From Mesocentrotus franciscanus (lineage: Eukaryota; Echinodermata; Echinoidea; Camarodonta; Strongylocentrotidae), in NCBI GenBank assembly GCA_037976565.1, contig CP137686.1, forward strand, positions 2,510,646-2,574,645: DNA of 64,000 bases, in the 5' to 3' direction. The translations under genes and the position numbers were made by a program. This document shows positions 11,820 to 23,890 of this stretch, piece by piece. The notes under the pieces were generated by a model. The model did not search any database and was not told the origin of the DNA. It saw nothing but the letters and a program-made list of their open reading frames with translations. Position 1 is the first letter of the stretch. Each line of letters opens with the position of its first letter.

Positions 11820-12060
11820 TTTCTTTCTTTCGGGCTTGTCTGTCTGTCCGTCTGTCTGCCTGTCTTTTTATCATTCTTTCTCTCTTTCTTTCCTTCTTTC
11901 TGTCTTTTTTACTTCTACTTTTTCCCCATTTTTTCCTACTCCTCTGTCTCTCTATTTTATGGGTATTTTATGTAAATTATCATTATTATGTAATCTATGT
12001 GTATTGTATATCTGTTTTGTTATGGCGATCTCATCACAAGCCCCGTGCTTTTAGGGAATT
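11820..12060. other. CT-rich, no gene
   Basis: Tandem TCTG/CTTT-type pyrimidine repeats. The frames are low-complexity. Confidence 0.5.
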
Positions 12061-12541
12061 TTCCCTCCTTCCTACATTGTTTTATATTTTATAGTTTTAA
12101 AATTTATTATATTTTCTTCACATTTGCTCTTACCGCTAATTTTTTATTCTCTTAATCTAAGGAGAGTAAATTCCCTTATTCATGAGTCATAATTCTAGTG
12201 ATCACATCCTTTCGAAATATATCCAGTTCGTATTATAGTGGAACCGACTCCTTCTCAGTTAAATCAAGCAATACAAAATATTTTGTCTTATTCTCAAACT
12301 TAAATGTAATCTGTAAACTTATTTTGATACGATACTACTATAAATTGTAATACTCTATGGTTAATATATTATGTCATTTTAATTTGTGGATATTTGAGTG
12401 GAAAAAAATATAAAATGAAATCAAAAAGTCGGGTTGAATAACTCTTTTTCAGAGTGGAATCCTCCATTGTGAGAGTAGGTAATAAATATCCACTCTACAA
12501 GTCGATTTCCACTCCTAGACACTTAGGGAGTGGTTATGAGT

Positions 12542-13025
12542 AAATAACCCCCTCAATTTTTTTTAGAAACTCAAGTTTGATTGATTATGTCTCTATTGTT
12601 ATGTTTAGTATCATTATAAATTGTATTCGTTCGTCTTTGAAATGATACCCCATTTGTTATGATTTTTCAGTCATGGAATGTACATTACATGAAATAAGGG
12701 GCAAGGTCAAAAGTGAAAAGTTGCAAAATGCACTGCTCTTGTTCAGCTGTGCGTTCTCTTTTTTTTCTTCATTCATATGGACGTTGTGTAGTGCACTGCA
12801 TAACAATACCAGTGCTTGCCAGTGCATTTTGCAACTTTCACTTTCGACCCTGCCCTTATTGTGATGTACTGCTCATTCCATGGCTGCGAAATCATGACAA
12901 ATATTTCATTATTTTAAAGAGGACTAAACATACTTTCTAATGATACTAAGCAAAGTGATAACTATTCCATGACAAGAGATATATAATAAATCAAACTTCC
13001 AAAAGATTTTGAGGGGTTTATTATT
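12542..13025. mobile_element. Foldback element with ~190-bp inverted arms
   Basis: The sequence from about 12545 to 12735 is repeated in reverse complement at about 12820-13022 with many substitutions. Paired landmarks: CCCCTCAA near 12549 with TTGAGGGG near 13008; TTTAGTATCATTA near 12605 with TAATGATACTAA near 12940; GTTGCAAAATGCACTG near 12720 with CAGTGCATTTTGCAAC near 12820. The central loop (about 85 bp) is T-rich. No transposase is encoded, so it is probably a non-autonomous hairpin transposon. Short frames inside are artefacts. Confidence 0.7.
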
Positions 13026-13587
13026 GTATGATTTCTGATAACTTTCTGATAGCATTCTCCGATAATATAAAGGGATCAATTTTAAGAAGCTCCTTTGTTG
13101 TGTTTTTATGATCTTGCCACTATGAATGATCTGAGTTAAATTTATACGAAAGGAAGTGTTAGTTTAGGGTCGTTTGTCAAATGGAAAGCGGATATATTTT
13201 CCTGTATTCTTTTGGATTAAATTGCTAACCGCACGTTCCCCTTTAATCATCATCACCATTACATGTAGTTTTGTTCGTGTTTGTGTATACAGAGTATCCT
13301 ATTATGTTCTTAATCACAATAATGTAAATACAAATCTTTAAAATAATTGAAATATGGTCACGATTCTTATTAAATGAACGTACGTAGTATTTTGCAAAAT
13401 GTCTGCAGTTGTGATTATGCAAATCTTTTTAGCAGCTTTGCAATTTCACTAGAAAAATAAAATTATATAGTGTTGATTTATGTGTATTGTCATTATATTG
13501 TCACATGCACTTTACTAATAATTAAATCAAATGAAATAAAATTATATCCTCTTTCTGTATAGTGCATATTATCTCGACGTACATTGA

Positions 13588-13885
13588 CCATGGGTTCTCA
13601 TGGTGAATTTGAGACAGTTTGGGTGTCAAACGAGGGTTATCTATCACCGAAGGCTAATTGCCCCTATAATTAAGCTAGGCTCGGAGGGCATTCAGCAAAA
13701 ATGTTCGGGTGAGGGGAATTATGTTGCTTCTCTTTTCCCCGTATACAAGGAGTGCATTACTGTGAAAGTGAATTTAAACGGCCTTACGTTATAATACACT
13801 CCTTGTACGGAAAGTGAATCATCATAAATTCTCCTCACCCGAACATTTTTGCCGAACGCCCTCCGAGCCTTATAAAGGTAAGCCA
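13588..13885. repeat. Inverted-repeat element related to repeat family C
   Basis: Arms of about 85 bp (13676-13762 and 13794-13882) share GCTCGGAGGGC, AAAAATGTTCGGGTGAGG and ACAAGGAGTG in opposite orientation. The left flank (13588-13670) resembles the start of family C (GTTCTCATGG, GGGTGT, GAGGGTTAT) seen at 33207 and 38148. It is interpreted as a degenerate hairpin insertion. Confidence 0.5.
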
Positions 13886-13889
13886 GAGT

Positions 13890-15250
13890 AATTTTTAGCT
13901 GGTCCGCCAGCAAGTTTCGCTGTTAAGAGATTTTTCAAATACTTTAAGTGATAATACTGTAAGTCGGGTGTGAGCGAACTATATGGCGCAGTGCATATAG
14001 AAAGTATGCCTTTAACACTATTCGCAAAACATTGAGCCTTTAAAATTAATGTCTAGGGAAATGGAATGCAAGGCATCCGTATGACCTTGGACCTAACACA
14101 AGGTTAGGTCCATGGTACGACAGACCGAGAATTCCAAAACTAGGGGCGGGTCCAGGATTTTTTTTCAGGACAAAATTACTCATCATGAAAAAAAAGATAA
14201 CAGAACCGTGTTATCCGCACGCTATTGGGCTAATTATAACCATGATTAAACATAAACAGCGAAAGGTATTAACAATTATTTGCCCTAACTTGTCTTTTTT
14301 CATTTAGCTCCCACGTTCTATTTCATTTATCTCGTTATTAACAGTATTAAAAAATTGTCATGTGCCATAATTCATCACATCAAAAAAAAAAGGTTGACTA
14401 AAAGATGATAAAATCAAAAACCTACTTAAAGAATCGGAAACGGGTGGGCATTGAATTCCATTCCTCCTGGTCCCATCCCCGCAACTCACTAGCCCCAATA
14501 ATTTGTTTGTATGCCACTCCGTCGCTTGAGATTCCAAAAGGTAATTCAACACTGGACTGCATATCGTATGCGTTGAACATGAGCTGGAATAAGTGCAGGC
14601 GGGTATTCCCCACAGCAGCTACATGCATGTAGCATATCAAATCAATTACAATACAAGTGCATCGTCTCAGCACACTGAATTGGAAAGATCATATATATAT
14701 TTGGCAAGGATAAATCGCTTTAGAAATACTGTTTGAGGGAGCGTCGTAATGTAAATAATAATCTTTAGAAGAACACCGCACTCCGTGTTTGAATTCATAG
14801 TTTATTCAATCGTGGCTTTTCTCACAATCGTGCAATGAACATTCATTCGTACACCATTGCAATGATATAAACTGTGAATACATTGGAGCTGAAAACTGGC
14901 TAGGTGATTGCAGAAATGGCCTGCATGCAGGGAGAAGGGGAATGACAAAAGGAAGAGGAGGAAGAGGAGAAAGAGAGGAAATTGTATACGACCATCTCGA
15001 GGACGAGTTATGCCGAAACAGGTACAATTCTTTTCTCTCATTAGCAATTTCGCCTGACTACTGTAGTAGCATGGAACTATTAGCTCCATGTGTAATAACT
15101 CCTCGGTAGTAGCCTACATGGGATCGCGTACGTGCAATTATGGAGCGCAGGCGGGTATTCCCCACAGCTAGCATGCGTTCCAAAGCAATTACAATTGCAT
15201 CGTCGCAGCACACTGAATTGAAAATATCATATTTGGCAAGAAAGTGAAAT
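13890..15250. other. No gene seen; repeat remnants
   Basis: A fragment beginning AGGGGCGGGTCCAGGA at 14147 resembles the end of the CAGGGGCGGATCCAG-type repeat found around 24430-24655. A segment with GCGGGTATTCCCCACAGC occurs twice (14598 and 15151), each followed by CAATTACAAT and CATCGTC; this is a degenerate direct repeat. No coding exon was recognised. Confidence 0.45.
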
Positions 15251-15253
15251 GCA

Positions 15254-15257
<4 letters not shown>

Positions 15258-15293
<36 letters not shown>

Positions 15294-15406
15294 TTGGATT
15301 CTTAAATAGCGCACGTATCCACCTTGCAAGGTGCTCAAGGCGCTCCAACATTACCCGGCTATTATGCTAGGCTGCCGATTATTATTATTATTAATATTAT
15401 TATTAT

Positions 15407-15447
<41 letters not shown>

Positions 15448-15512
15448 TTATTAGTATTATTAGTATTATTAGTATTATTAGTATTATTAGTATTATTATT
15501 ATTGTTATTATT
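15258..15512. repeat. (AAT)n and (ATT/AGT)n microsatellites
   Basis: AAT run at 15258-15292, then ATT and AGT runs at 15379-15512, separated by a short unique stretch. Leu/Ile/Ser-rich frames on both strands are artefacts. Confidence 0.9.
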
Positions 15513-16559
15513 ATTTCTGTGCAGTCCCATTTACATGTACATTGATTGAGCATGGCAGGATTTCGAGGTTTATTGCCTTATGATCTACAACCATGCAGTT
15601 CGTCTACGTACTACCCAATTGGTATTTTCCCATACGGTCTACACCTGGCCTGTCTACTATCCACATGGTCTAATAATCATAGACCAAATGGGTAGTAGAC
15701 TTATATTGGAGATTATACCAATTTAAGCGGAGGGCCAAAGTCAGAAAAGAGAGGTTTGCCTGCCACTACCGCATAAACTAAGCACACCTCGTTTATTCGA
15801 AAGATTTTATCATAATACACAATATTTCAGAGGTGTTTTTTTTTTAATTTGTTGCGAACAATCCTAAATCGGAGGGGGCGTCCAAAAAAGCGGCCCTTTT
15901 GACGAAAAATAGTATTTTGTAAATTATATTTTAAGGGAACCTTGAACCACCATGAGTTTGGTATCATATGAAAGAGAATTAACTTATCTAAATTTTGATA
16001 CCAATTTCAATGAAATTGGGATTAATTAACATTGCAAATTTAGGTAAAAAACATGATTTTTTGTGATTTTTTTCCAAATATTGAATTTTAGCAATAATCG
16101 TTATTTTCCATATATCAAAATCGGAGAAATGAATTTTTTTGAAACTTTCCAGGAATTTGCCCATATACAAGGATAATATTCTGTGAAAAGGAAAGGTTTA
16201 TATCTCTTTTCAATAAAAAGTTATAGCAACCCAAAGTTATTGATTCGATTTCCACAAAAACAACATTTTTGCCGACATGTGCATTAACTGCATGCATATA
16301 CGTGTATTAGTGTATTGATGACCTGTTTGGTGTGTTTACATCGGGTTTTAAAGATAACTTTTGAGTAAAACCTCTAATCACCATGGATTTGGTGTCAAAA
16401 GATGGATAATTAAAATACCTTCAAGTTGATATCAATTTCATTGAGTTATGTAGTGTGTGAAATAGAAATTTTGAGCCAAAAGGTGCTTTTTGTAGATAAT
16501 TTTCCCCTCTAATTTTGGCCAGTATCTCGGTATATTTACTGGACAAAAGTGATTGGACA

Positions 16560-16865
16560 TTTAGTAGTGCAGAAAGTTCAAGGGATTTGGAGTGCTGACT
16601 GCAATTGATGAGTACTTCTTCTGTCCTCTGGGGTGTCAGGAAATGTGGGCATTTGCATTTGCCCCCCCCCCCCACCCCCGCCCCTTTTGTCATAATCTTG
16701 CCCATGACCAAGACAAGTTAGTCCATGAACACGAATAAAGTAATGCAGACAGTCCAGACAGTTAAAAGGATTAGGCAAGGAGAGTGCTTAGTGCAATTGA
16801 TAAGTACTTCTATACTCTGTGATGTTTTAGAAAATGGGGCATGGGCAGGTGCCTCATCCCCTCCC
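16560..16865. repeat. ~190-bp tandem unit at inner end of left arm
   Basis: Two diverged units spaced about 192 bp apart, shown by GAGTACTTCT at 16610 and AAGTACTTCT at 16802. The second unit lies beyond the part that pairs with the right arm. Confidence 0.6.
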
Positions 16866-16869
16866 CACA

Positions 16870-19180
16870 CACAATTAACTATTATTTGACACCCCCTCCA
16901 TCTGTCATCTGACCGCTTAGTTCAATCTTGTCATGGTAAAGACAGATATTTCAACATAATCAAAGACAGATCATTAACAAAAAATCCTGCTTGTGATTTA
17001 GCTGGGATTATATAAACAGCCCACGAGACCAACAATGTAGGTCTCTTGAACCCTCAGAAAAATTGTCAGAATGCCCATAAAACTGACCGGTCTTGTGAAT
17101 CCTCAAGTTATTTTTCAGAAGACCATGCATAATGCCGAAGCGTTAATGTGCTGTAAATTCTTTTCAATACATGTGGATATCAAGTCTGAGCCAAACATTT
17201 TTTCTTTTTCATATTGAAGAAAAAACATATAAACACTTCTATTTGTGTTAATATAGAAAAATTACTTAATTTACAAGCATTAGAATACAGTTTATTGCAT
17301 TGATATTTATTTGCCTCATAAATATACATGTATGTACAAAAAGCAACGTGTATATCGATTTAAAAAAGGTCCATTTTTCGGAGGGTAAATGTTTATGAAC
17401 ACCCAAACCTCTTATACACTGTACATTTAATGACAAATTATTTTAATGAAGACTCATAAGTCCTAAAGCTTAGGGTATTGCTCCGAAGGGGTGGGCATGG
17501 GGAATGAACTTCCTATTTTCATTTCTGAATATTTCCCGCACGGGAGTCACTCAGGCCTTCTTGTGGTTCTGAAAAGGAAGGGTTCGCAGATCAGTGTTTT
17601 ACCCTAGATTGTTTTAATATATATTTCATTATTCACCTTGGATTCGCCTAAGCAGAAAGGAGCGACATTATGAAAATGCCTTAACTCGCCTTTCTTTCTA
17701 AATTTGGACGTCTTCCGATCACCGTCTAGCACAACTTCACTATCAGAATGAATTTAATATGTCTTTGGATGCTGTTTCAATGTGGTAAAATTAAATATTT
17801 GTTTATGTCCTAAAGCAACTAAAACTTTTACAGCTTTGTCGAAAGATCGAATAACCAGATAACATCTAGACAGGCCTTTTTATTTTTCTACATCATGTCT
17901 TTGACACAAAACTTATTTGATGTTTCCAGGGGCAGACTGGGACTGAAAATTGGTTTTTAAAGTGTTATGCGACCTGCCCACTGAATATGTAAGATGCATA
18001 TATCAAGTGGCCCTCAGACCACAAATCGACTGGACCTTGATCCAGCCAAAAATAAAGAGCTGCTCGTGGGGAAAATTCCCAAACTCCCCACGGCCAATCT
18101 GTCTCTGGATCTTTCCTTATAGGATACGTGTATCTTTTTTCTTCCCAAAATGACAAATTTGTCACTGGCAGTTGTCAGTGGAAGCCCCTTGTAAAAAGTA
18201 AAGCACAGGCGTCGATTGAGAGAGAGAGAGAGAGAAAAGAGGGGGGATGTGAGGGGTTGACACCACGTCAACTGAAGAGTTTGATAAACATTGTATCATA
18301 GCATTTAACGAAAAATCTTCAAAATCTAATGAGGGATTTGTTTTTTCTTGAATATTCTTTAATCTGGTGAGGAAATTCAAATTCTAGGGATTTGTTTGTA
18401 TGAATAACTATGTCATTTTCTTATTTACCCAAATGCATTCTTTATTCTTTACCATACATGGTGATTCAATTCTCAAACATTCATCCCACACCCATTTCCA
18501 TTATAAACATTGTCTTCATGTCTTATGCCTTAATTTATTTCAAAATTCAGAACTAGTTTGCATTCTAAACACATCTTGGTAGTTTTACATTTAAATCCCC
18601 TTTATTTCAAATTGGGGTGGCGGGGTTGGTGAAACGTTCTTAAACCCATCTCCAGGATGTGCCAGGATGTACACTTTACCAAAACTAGGGACTTAATAAT
18701 TCCAAGATTTGTTCCACACTCACCCCATTTAATACATGCATAATGCTGCATTTATCCATCATTTTCTTCAAAATTAAGAACTTCTTTGCATTATAATCAT
18801 GTCTTGGTCATTAAAATCTCAGACTATTTATGATGTGGGAAAGGACTCTTTCCTAACCTACATGTATTTTTGATATATCCAACATTTTTTTTTCAAAAGG
18901 AAAAATGCATCATTATTCGTCTGGATAAAAAAAAAATCTCCACACCGTTCCCATTATCACGATAGGCCTGTAAGCTGGGTCTTCTTTCCATTTTCTTCAA
19001 AATTTTATTTAGGTCATTGGCTGATTTAAATGAGCAATTGGATTTTTTTAATACAAAATTTAAAAACAATGTTCTCTGCATCCCCTTCATTCTCTGAGTA
19101 TCCTTCTAATTACTCTTAACGTTATAGCATGGTGTGCATCATAGCAAGTCTAGGTAAGGTAGATAATTAAACAGAATCTA
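16870..19180. other. Interior of the foldback element
   Basis: No transposase, reverse transcriptase or other protein family was recognised in any frame. A segment at 17930 (CAGGGGCAGACTGGGACTG) looks like the terminal repeat of another small DNA transposon, but no partner end was found. A short GA run lies at 18219-18238. Confidence 0.5.
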
Positions 19181-19239
19181 TCCATGTATGTGCCTCGACT
19201 CCCTTTTTTGGGCTGGCGTTCTGGACAGCCAGGATAATG

Positions 19240-19460
19240 CCAATATCTTGTCAGAACATAGAACATAGGATCTTAGCCAGGAGGCTTGTTCAGGAGTGAG
19301 GAGGCGACACCAGGCGAAGTGGATTCGCTACTCGCTAGTGCCCTTTGGCAAGGCATTATTCCTAAATTCCTCGGATAGGACTTACGAATGTCGGTACCCT
19401 AGTTGCTTACAAGCATACACATGTTTTCTTAGTAGTCAGGCAAAATAAACCATCAAACCA
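19240..19460. repeat. SINE-like remnant inside the foldback element
   Basis: It contains CCTTTGGCAAGGCATTA, which matches the conserved segment after the tRNA-like head of the SINEs at 33596 and 46728, and ACGAATGTCGGTACCCTAGT. The tRNA-like head is degraded. Confidence 0.4.
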
Positions 19461-19559
19461 AACATGGCGACATTATATTATATTCATGTTGATAGATGTA
19501 CTAACTTGTCTGGGTCATGGGCAAGATCATGACAAGCGGCTGGAAGGGGTGGAGGGGTG

Positions 19560-19935
19560 GGAGGGGAGGGGAGGGGAACTGCCAATGCCCACATTCCTGA
19601 AACATCCCAGAGTACAGAAGAAGTACTTATTAATTGCAGTTAGCGCTCCAAATCCTTTGAAACTTCTGCACTACTAAAATATGTCCAATCACTTTTGTCC
19701 TGTTAATATACCGAGATACTGGCCAAAATTAGAGGGGAAAAATATCTTGGTGGGGGGCTGGGGCAACTACCAATGCCCACATTTCCTGAAACATCCCAGA
19801 GTACAGGAGAAGTACTTATCAATTGCAGTCAGCACTCCAAATCACTTGAACTCTCTGCACTACTAAAATATGTCCAATCACTTTTCTCCAGTTAATATAC
19901 CGAGATACTGGCCAAAATTAGAGGGGGAAAAAATT
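19560..19935. repeat. 188-bp tandem duplication in right arm
   Basis: Two units with period 188 (CCAATGCCC at 19582 and 19770). They share AGTACAG, GCACTACTAAAATATGTCC and ACCGAGATACTGGCC. The left arm carries one matching unit inside the paired region. Confidence 0.8.
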
Positions 19936-20839
19936 ATCATACAAAAAAGCACCTTTTTGGCTCAAAATTTCTATTTCACACACTACATAACTCAATGAAA
20001 TTGATATCAACTTGAAGGTATTTTAATTATCCATCTTTTGACACCAAATCCATGGTGATTAGAGGTTTTATTCAAAAGTTATCTTTAAAACTCAATGTAA
20101 ACACACCAAACAGGTCATCAATACACTAATACACGTATATGCATGCAGTTAATACACATGTGGGCAAAAATGTTGTTTTTGTGGAAATCAAATCAGTAAT
20201 TTTGGGTTGCTATAACTTTTTATTGAAAAGAGATATAAACCTTTCCTTTTCACAGAATATTATCCTTGTATATGGGCAAATTCCTGGAAAGTTACAAAAA
20301 AAGTCGTTTCTCTGATTTTGATATATGGAAAATAACGATTATTGCTAAAATTCAATATTTGGAAAAAAATCACGAAAAATCATGTTTTTTACCTAAATTT
20401 GCGATGTTAATTAATCCCAATTTCGTTGAAATTGGTATCAAAATTTAGATAATTTAATTCTCTTTCATATGATACCAAACTCATGGTGTTTCAAGGTTCC
20501 CTTAAAATATAATTTACAAAATACTATTTTTCGTCAAAAGGGCCGCTTTTTTGGACGCCCCCTCCGATTTAGGATTGTTCGCAACAAATTTAAAAATAAA
20601 CACCCCTGAGATATTTTTTGTATTATGATAAAATCTTTCAAATAAACAAGGTGTGCTTAGTTTATGCGGTAGTGGCAGGCAACTCAAAAACTAAGCATGA
20701 TATTTGACTTTGGCCCTCCGCTTAATTGATCAGTAGACGAAATGACTATTCGACCATGTGGATAGTAGACGGGCTGGGTACAGACCATGTGGGAATGGAC
20801 TTATTGGGTAGGAGACGAAGTGATTGTAGACCAAACAGC

Positions 20840-21470
20840 ATTAATTACCCGATGTCGAAATTAACCTTTTTCTTGATAATATACTTCTGTACCAACTGTC
20901 GAGCTATTATTTTATGTTTGTTTGTGTATTATTTCTATCGATGGTCTGGAATTTGACTATTCACTTTAACCTGTTTTTCGATTTTTCTCTTGTAATTATT
21001 AATAAGTACTAGATAATCGCAACCTGGGTATTTACTTCTCCTTTTGTAATTGTATATTGATTATTTGTTTCTGTATCTGAGGAATTTTTCAGTTAGTCAT
21101 TTGTATTTGCTTCTCATTTTGGAATTGATTATTTGCATAATTGATGAATTTTCAGTGATTACTTTGTAACTTAGTTTGATATGATATAGACCCCTGGCCC
21201 TATATATATATATTTCACATGTACTGTACATGTGTATTGAAAATGATCGAAAATAATGGACCCAATTTGAATAGATTTGAATTAAATTGAAATTTGACTT
21301 GAACTGAATTAGATTGATGATGACACAATGGGAAGGGTCAGAGGCGTCAATACTGGAGGGAAGAGGGTGAGGGTGGGATGAAAGTGTAACTAGCTATATG
21401 AAGTTTATTTACTCCCTTCATCCCATCCTGGTGATACATCAATACATATATATCAATACATGATACACAA
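20840..21470. other. No gene seen
   Basis: AT-rich sequence with imperfect repeats of TTGTAATTG and GATTATTTG at 20990-21150, and a short AT run at 21199-21212. No exon was recognised. A first exon for VAMP-like gene 2 could lie here, but none was identified. Confidence 0.4.
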
Positions 21471-21482
21471 TTAATGAGAGGG

Positions 21483-21779
21483 GGATTGACTGAGAGAGAG
21501 AGAGAGAGAGAGATGGGGCGGGGCGGGCCAGAGAGACGAACAGAGAGTGAGATCGAGGCCGAGCCAAAGATAACTTGCGCAAGAAAGAGAGAGGGAGAGA
21601 GAAAGAGAGAGAGGGAGATAGAGAGAGAGAGAGAGGGGGTGAGAGAGAGAGAGAGAGAGAGAAAGGGGGTGATATAGACTGACAGAGTGAAGAGTGGGAA
21701 ATAAAATGAGCTACCGAGCAAAATAGATAATAGCGAGACACACTAAATAGAGAAAGGGAGGGAGGAAAAGAGGAAGGAA

Positions 21780-21817
<38 letters not shown>

Positions 21818-21920
21818 TCAAGCTTGAAAAGTGACAAACAATTATAGGGGAAAGGCGGATTATAAAGTTCGGAAGAAGAAGGAGAGAGAGATAGAGTGTG
21901 TGTGTGGGGGGGGGGGGGGT
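21483..21920. repeat. GA-rich polypurine tract
   Basis: Long GAGAGA-type purine-rich region with a pure (GA)n block at 21787-21812 and a G run near 21907. Ser/Leu-rich minus-strand frames are artefacts. Confidence 0.9.
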
Positions 21921-22011
21921 TAATGCTTATAATGTTGAATGTTCGTTTGAGTTTAGTAACCGTATATTCTTCATAAAATGAACTTCTCTTTAACCTTAAC
22001 AAACCCTTCAG

Positions 22012-22383
22012 AAAGCAAGCAGTGTCCAAAACGCGGAGAACACCGCGAAGGAATACAAGAAACTCCCTTCACGTACGACTTCGAATGAACAACCACATGA
22101 CCACGGCTCGACCACATCACGACTTGACGAAAAAAAGTCGTCCAGACGAAAATGGCGATTTAAAAAAAAGCCATACCAACGCGCCAAAAAGAAGTTGGAC
22201 ACCAGCGGTCACCAGCAGGCTGAGGTGTTGGTGTCCTACGTATCAAAGGAGGTCAGAATTGAAAAGCTACAACAGGACGTCGACGAGGTGGTTGAGATCG
22301 TGCGTGTGAACCTCGACGGAATCTTGGAGAGGGAAGGAAAGGTAGAAGATCTGGAGATAGCGGCTGAGAACTTACATGAATCG
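22012..22383 (+). CDS. VAMP/synaptobrevin-like R-SNARE 2, SNARE-motif exon
   Basis: This is a 124-residue exon between an acceptor (AACCCTTCAG, ending 22011) and a donor (GTGCGTAAG, from 22384), phase 0 at both ends. The N-terminal 65 or so residues are hydrophilic and strongly basic (KKSSRRKWRFKKKPYQRAKK). The coiled coil is IEKLQQDVDEVVEIVRVNLD, then GILEREGKVEDLEIAAENL. The zero-layer Arg is kept (ILERE). The exon boundary falls at exactly the same coiled-coil position as in VAMP-like gene 1, so the two are paralogues. The ATG exon upstream was not found. Alternatively the two loci could share a first exon by alternative splicing, since both enter in phase 0. Confidence 0.85.
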
Positions 22384-22424
22384 GTGCGTAAGGCTTTCGA
22401 TTTGTATTTGACTTGACTAAAATC

Positions 22425-22962
22425 AGTAGCGGTTCTATATAGGGGGTTGGTGGCTCAAATCCATGACCCGCATCAAACATTTTTGTTCCATTAGAAAATG
22501 GTGTAATATTGAAGCCCTAAAAAAAATTGCACTTCAAAATAATCATGAAGTGCTTCAAAAAATTAGAAATCTTTGAGTGACCGGTTTTACCATACTCATT
22601 TCCCCCAATAGACTGTTGTTTTATAACAAAAACCGTTGGGAAAACGATTTTTGAAATTTCGAATTCCAATCATAAATATCTTGATAATCAAACATGCCGC
22701 GTTGGCTTGTAAATATCATGGGATTCATTTCTGACCTAAAGGTTATAATTATGATTGCAACATGAGCTAAATCCAGGATTTTGTTTAGAATCAGAGGCAA
22801 AGTTACCTATAATACCTTTAATTGTAAATGGATATAAGCGAGAAACATGGAAAACAATGAATACAAGCCCCTCCCTGAAAAGGTCATCAGCCCTCTCTCC
22901 CCCATTTTGGGGCTCGGGATGGGGACGTTGTCCTCATGGCCCCCTGGAACCGCCACTGATTA
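22425..22962. mobile_element. MITE family F (ends CAGTGGCGGTTCCAG)
   Basis: The left end CAGTAGCGGTTCTA and the reverse complement of the right end (CAGTGGCGGTTCCAGGGGG) form terminal inverted repeats. The interior is interrupted by the family A copy at 22496-22817. It is non-coding. Confidence 0.6.
22496..22817 (-). mobile_element. TTAA MITE family A, truncated copy
   Basis: Reverse-oriented copy of the family at 27754, 30456 and 63252. Shared blocks include GAGTGACCGGTTTTACC and CATAAATATCTTGATAATCA. Its intact end abuts TTAA at 22818-22821; the other end is lost. Confidence 0.75.
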
Positions 22963-23890
22963 CTAGAGTTGTGATTTTGAGGAAATTTCATGCAATTGTC
23001 ACCAGATGCCAGTGATTTAAATTGCTTTCCCAAATATTTTGCACTCATATAAACATGTTGAAAGTTGAATATTGCCTTTAATAATGGTATCTTCTAATTC
23101 AAAATTGGGTTTAATGAGGTCATTTGGTTTCATGCAAGAAACCCAAGTATATAGTTTGGTAGATTAAAATAAGAATTAATTTATTTTGTTTTGTTCTGTT
23201 TTGGTTCATTTTGATACACTCCTTTTATATCTGTTTGCCTACGTTTTTTTTTTTTTGGTGAAAATTTTAATCACTTTCACCCATTGAGATGATTATTACT
23301 TTGTGGCATAATGTTATTCACCGGTTTTTGCCAAATTTGTGGCATAAATGGTGCCTTTCACTTTGTCTTTGTAATGATACTATTCCACTAGCGAATCCGG
23401 AATGGACAAACAGTGGGGCGGGGCAGAAAGTATTGAGGAAGCCATGTGTGCATATATACCAAGAAATAAACTAGGGGGTGGGAGGTCCATGCCGTTTGCA
23501 CCCTTATGGATATTCAGGCCTGATAATTACCCGATTTAAATCGGTTTCCCTATTTTTAAAAATTTTTCCCGATTTTTTTTCTTCCCGATTTGTTTTCCCC
23601 CTTATTTTCCCGATTTTTCCCGATTTTTCTTACTCATAAGGGGGGAATGTTCTTAGATGCCATTTTTTCCCCCTGATCCTTTTTTTTACACAAGGGGACG
23701 GTGGTCGGGGGTAATTACCCCTGATATTCCTATGTATTCTCATATGCTGCATCATTTTGTGCTTTATCTTGTTTCTTTATTCTTATACTATTGCTAATCT
23801 TGCTATTTACTTTTTTGTCGATCTTAACTTATTTTCTACAGTTTATCCTCTTTCTTCTTTATTCCTTATGTTCCACTATGCATCATCCAG

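Larger units (their letters stand above)
15581..20837. mobile_element. TU-like foldback transposon with ~1.1-1.3 kb inverted arms
   Basis: The left arm (about 15581-16725) and right arm (about 19493-20837) are inverted copies with high identity over more than 1 kb. Examples: GACGAAAAATAGTATTTTG near 15901 and its complement near 20522; CATATACAAGGATAA near 16161 and its complement near 20263. The outermost 110-130 bp of each arm is a degenerate tandem array with an exact 15-bp step built around GTAGACCATGTGG. This outer-repeat plus inner-unique arrangement is the one described for TU elements of sea urchins. The 2.8-kb middle (16726-19492) holds a SINE-like remnant but no recognised transposase. 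The 60-96 aa frames in the arms mirror each other and are not genes. Confidence 0.8.
22384..23890 (+). other. Intron of VAMP-like gene 2 with nested MITEs
   Basis: The intron is 1507 bp with GT at 22384 and CATCATCCAG before exon 2. It contains two nested inverted-repeat elements (22425-22962 and 22496-22817). Repeated TTTCCCGATTT units lie at 23540-23630. Confidence 0.75.

Noticed and set aside
16421..20448. Short frames in both foldback arms (60-96 codons) with repeated peptides such as MYMGKFLES and QCPHFLKHP
   Set aside because: They arise from the same DNA in inverted or tandem copies, occur in arbitrary frames, and match no protein family. They are by-products of the repeat structure.
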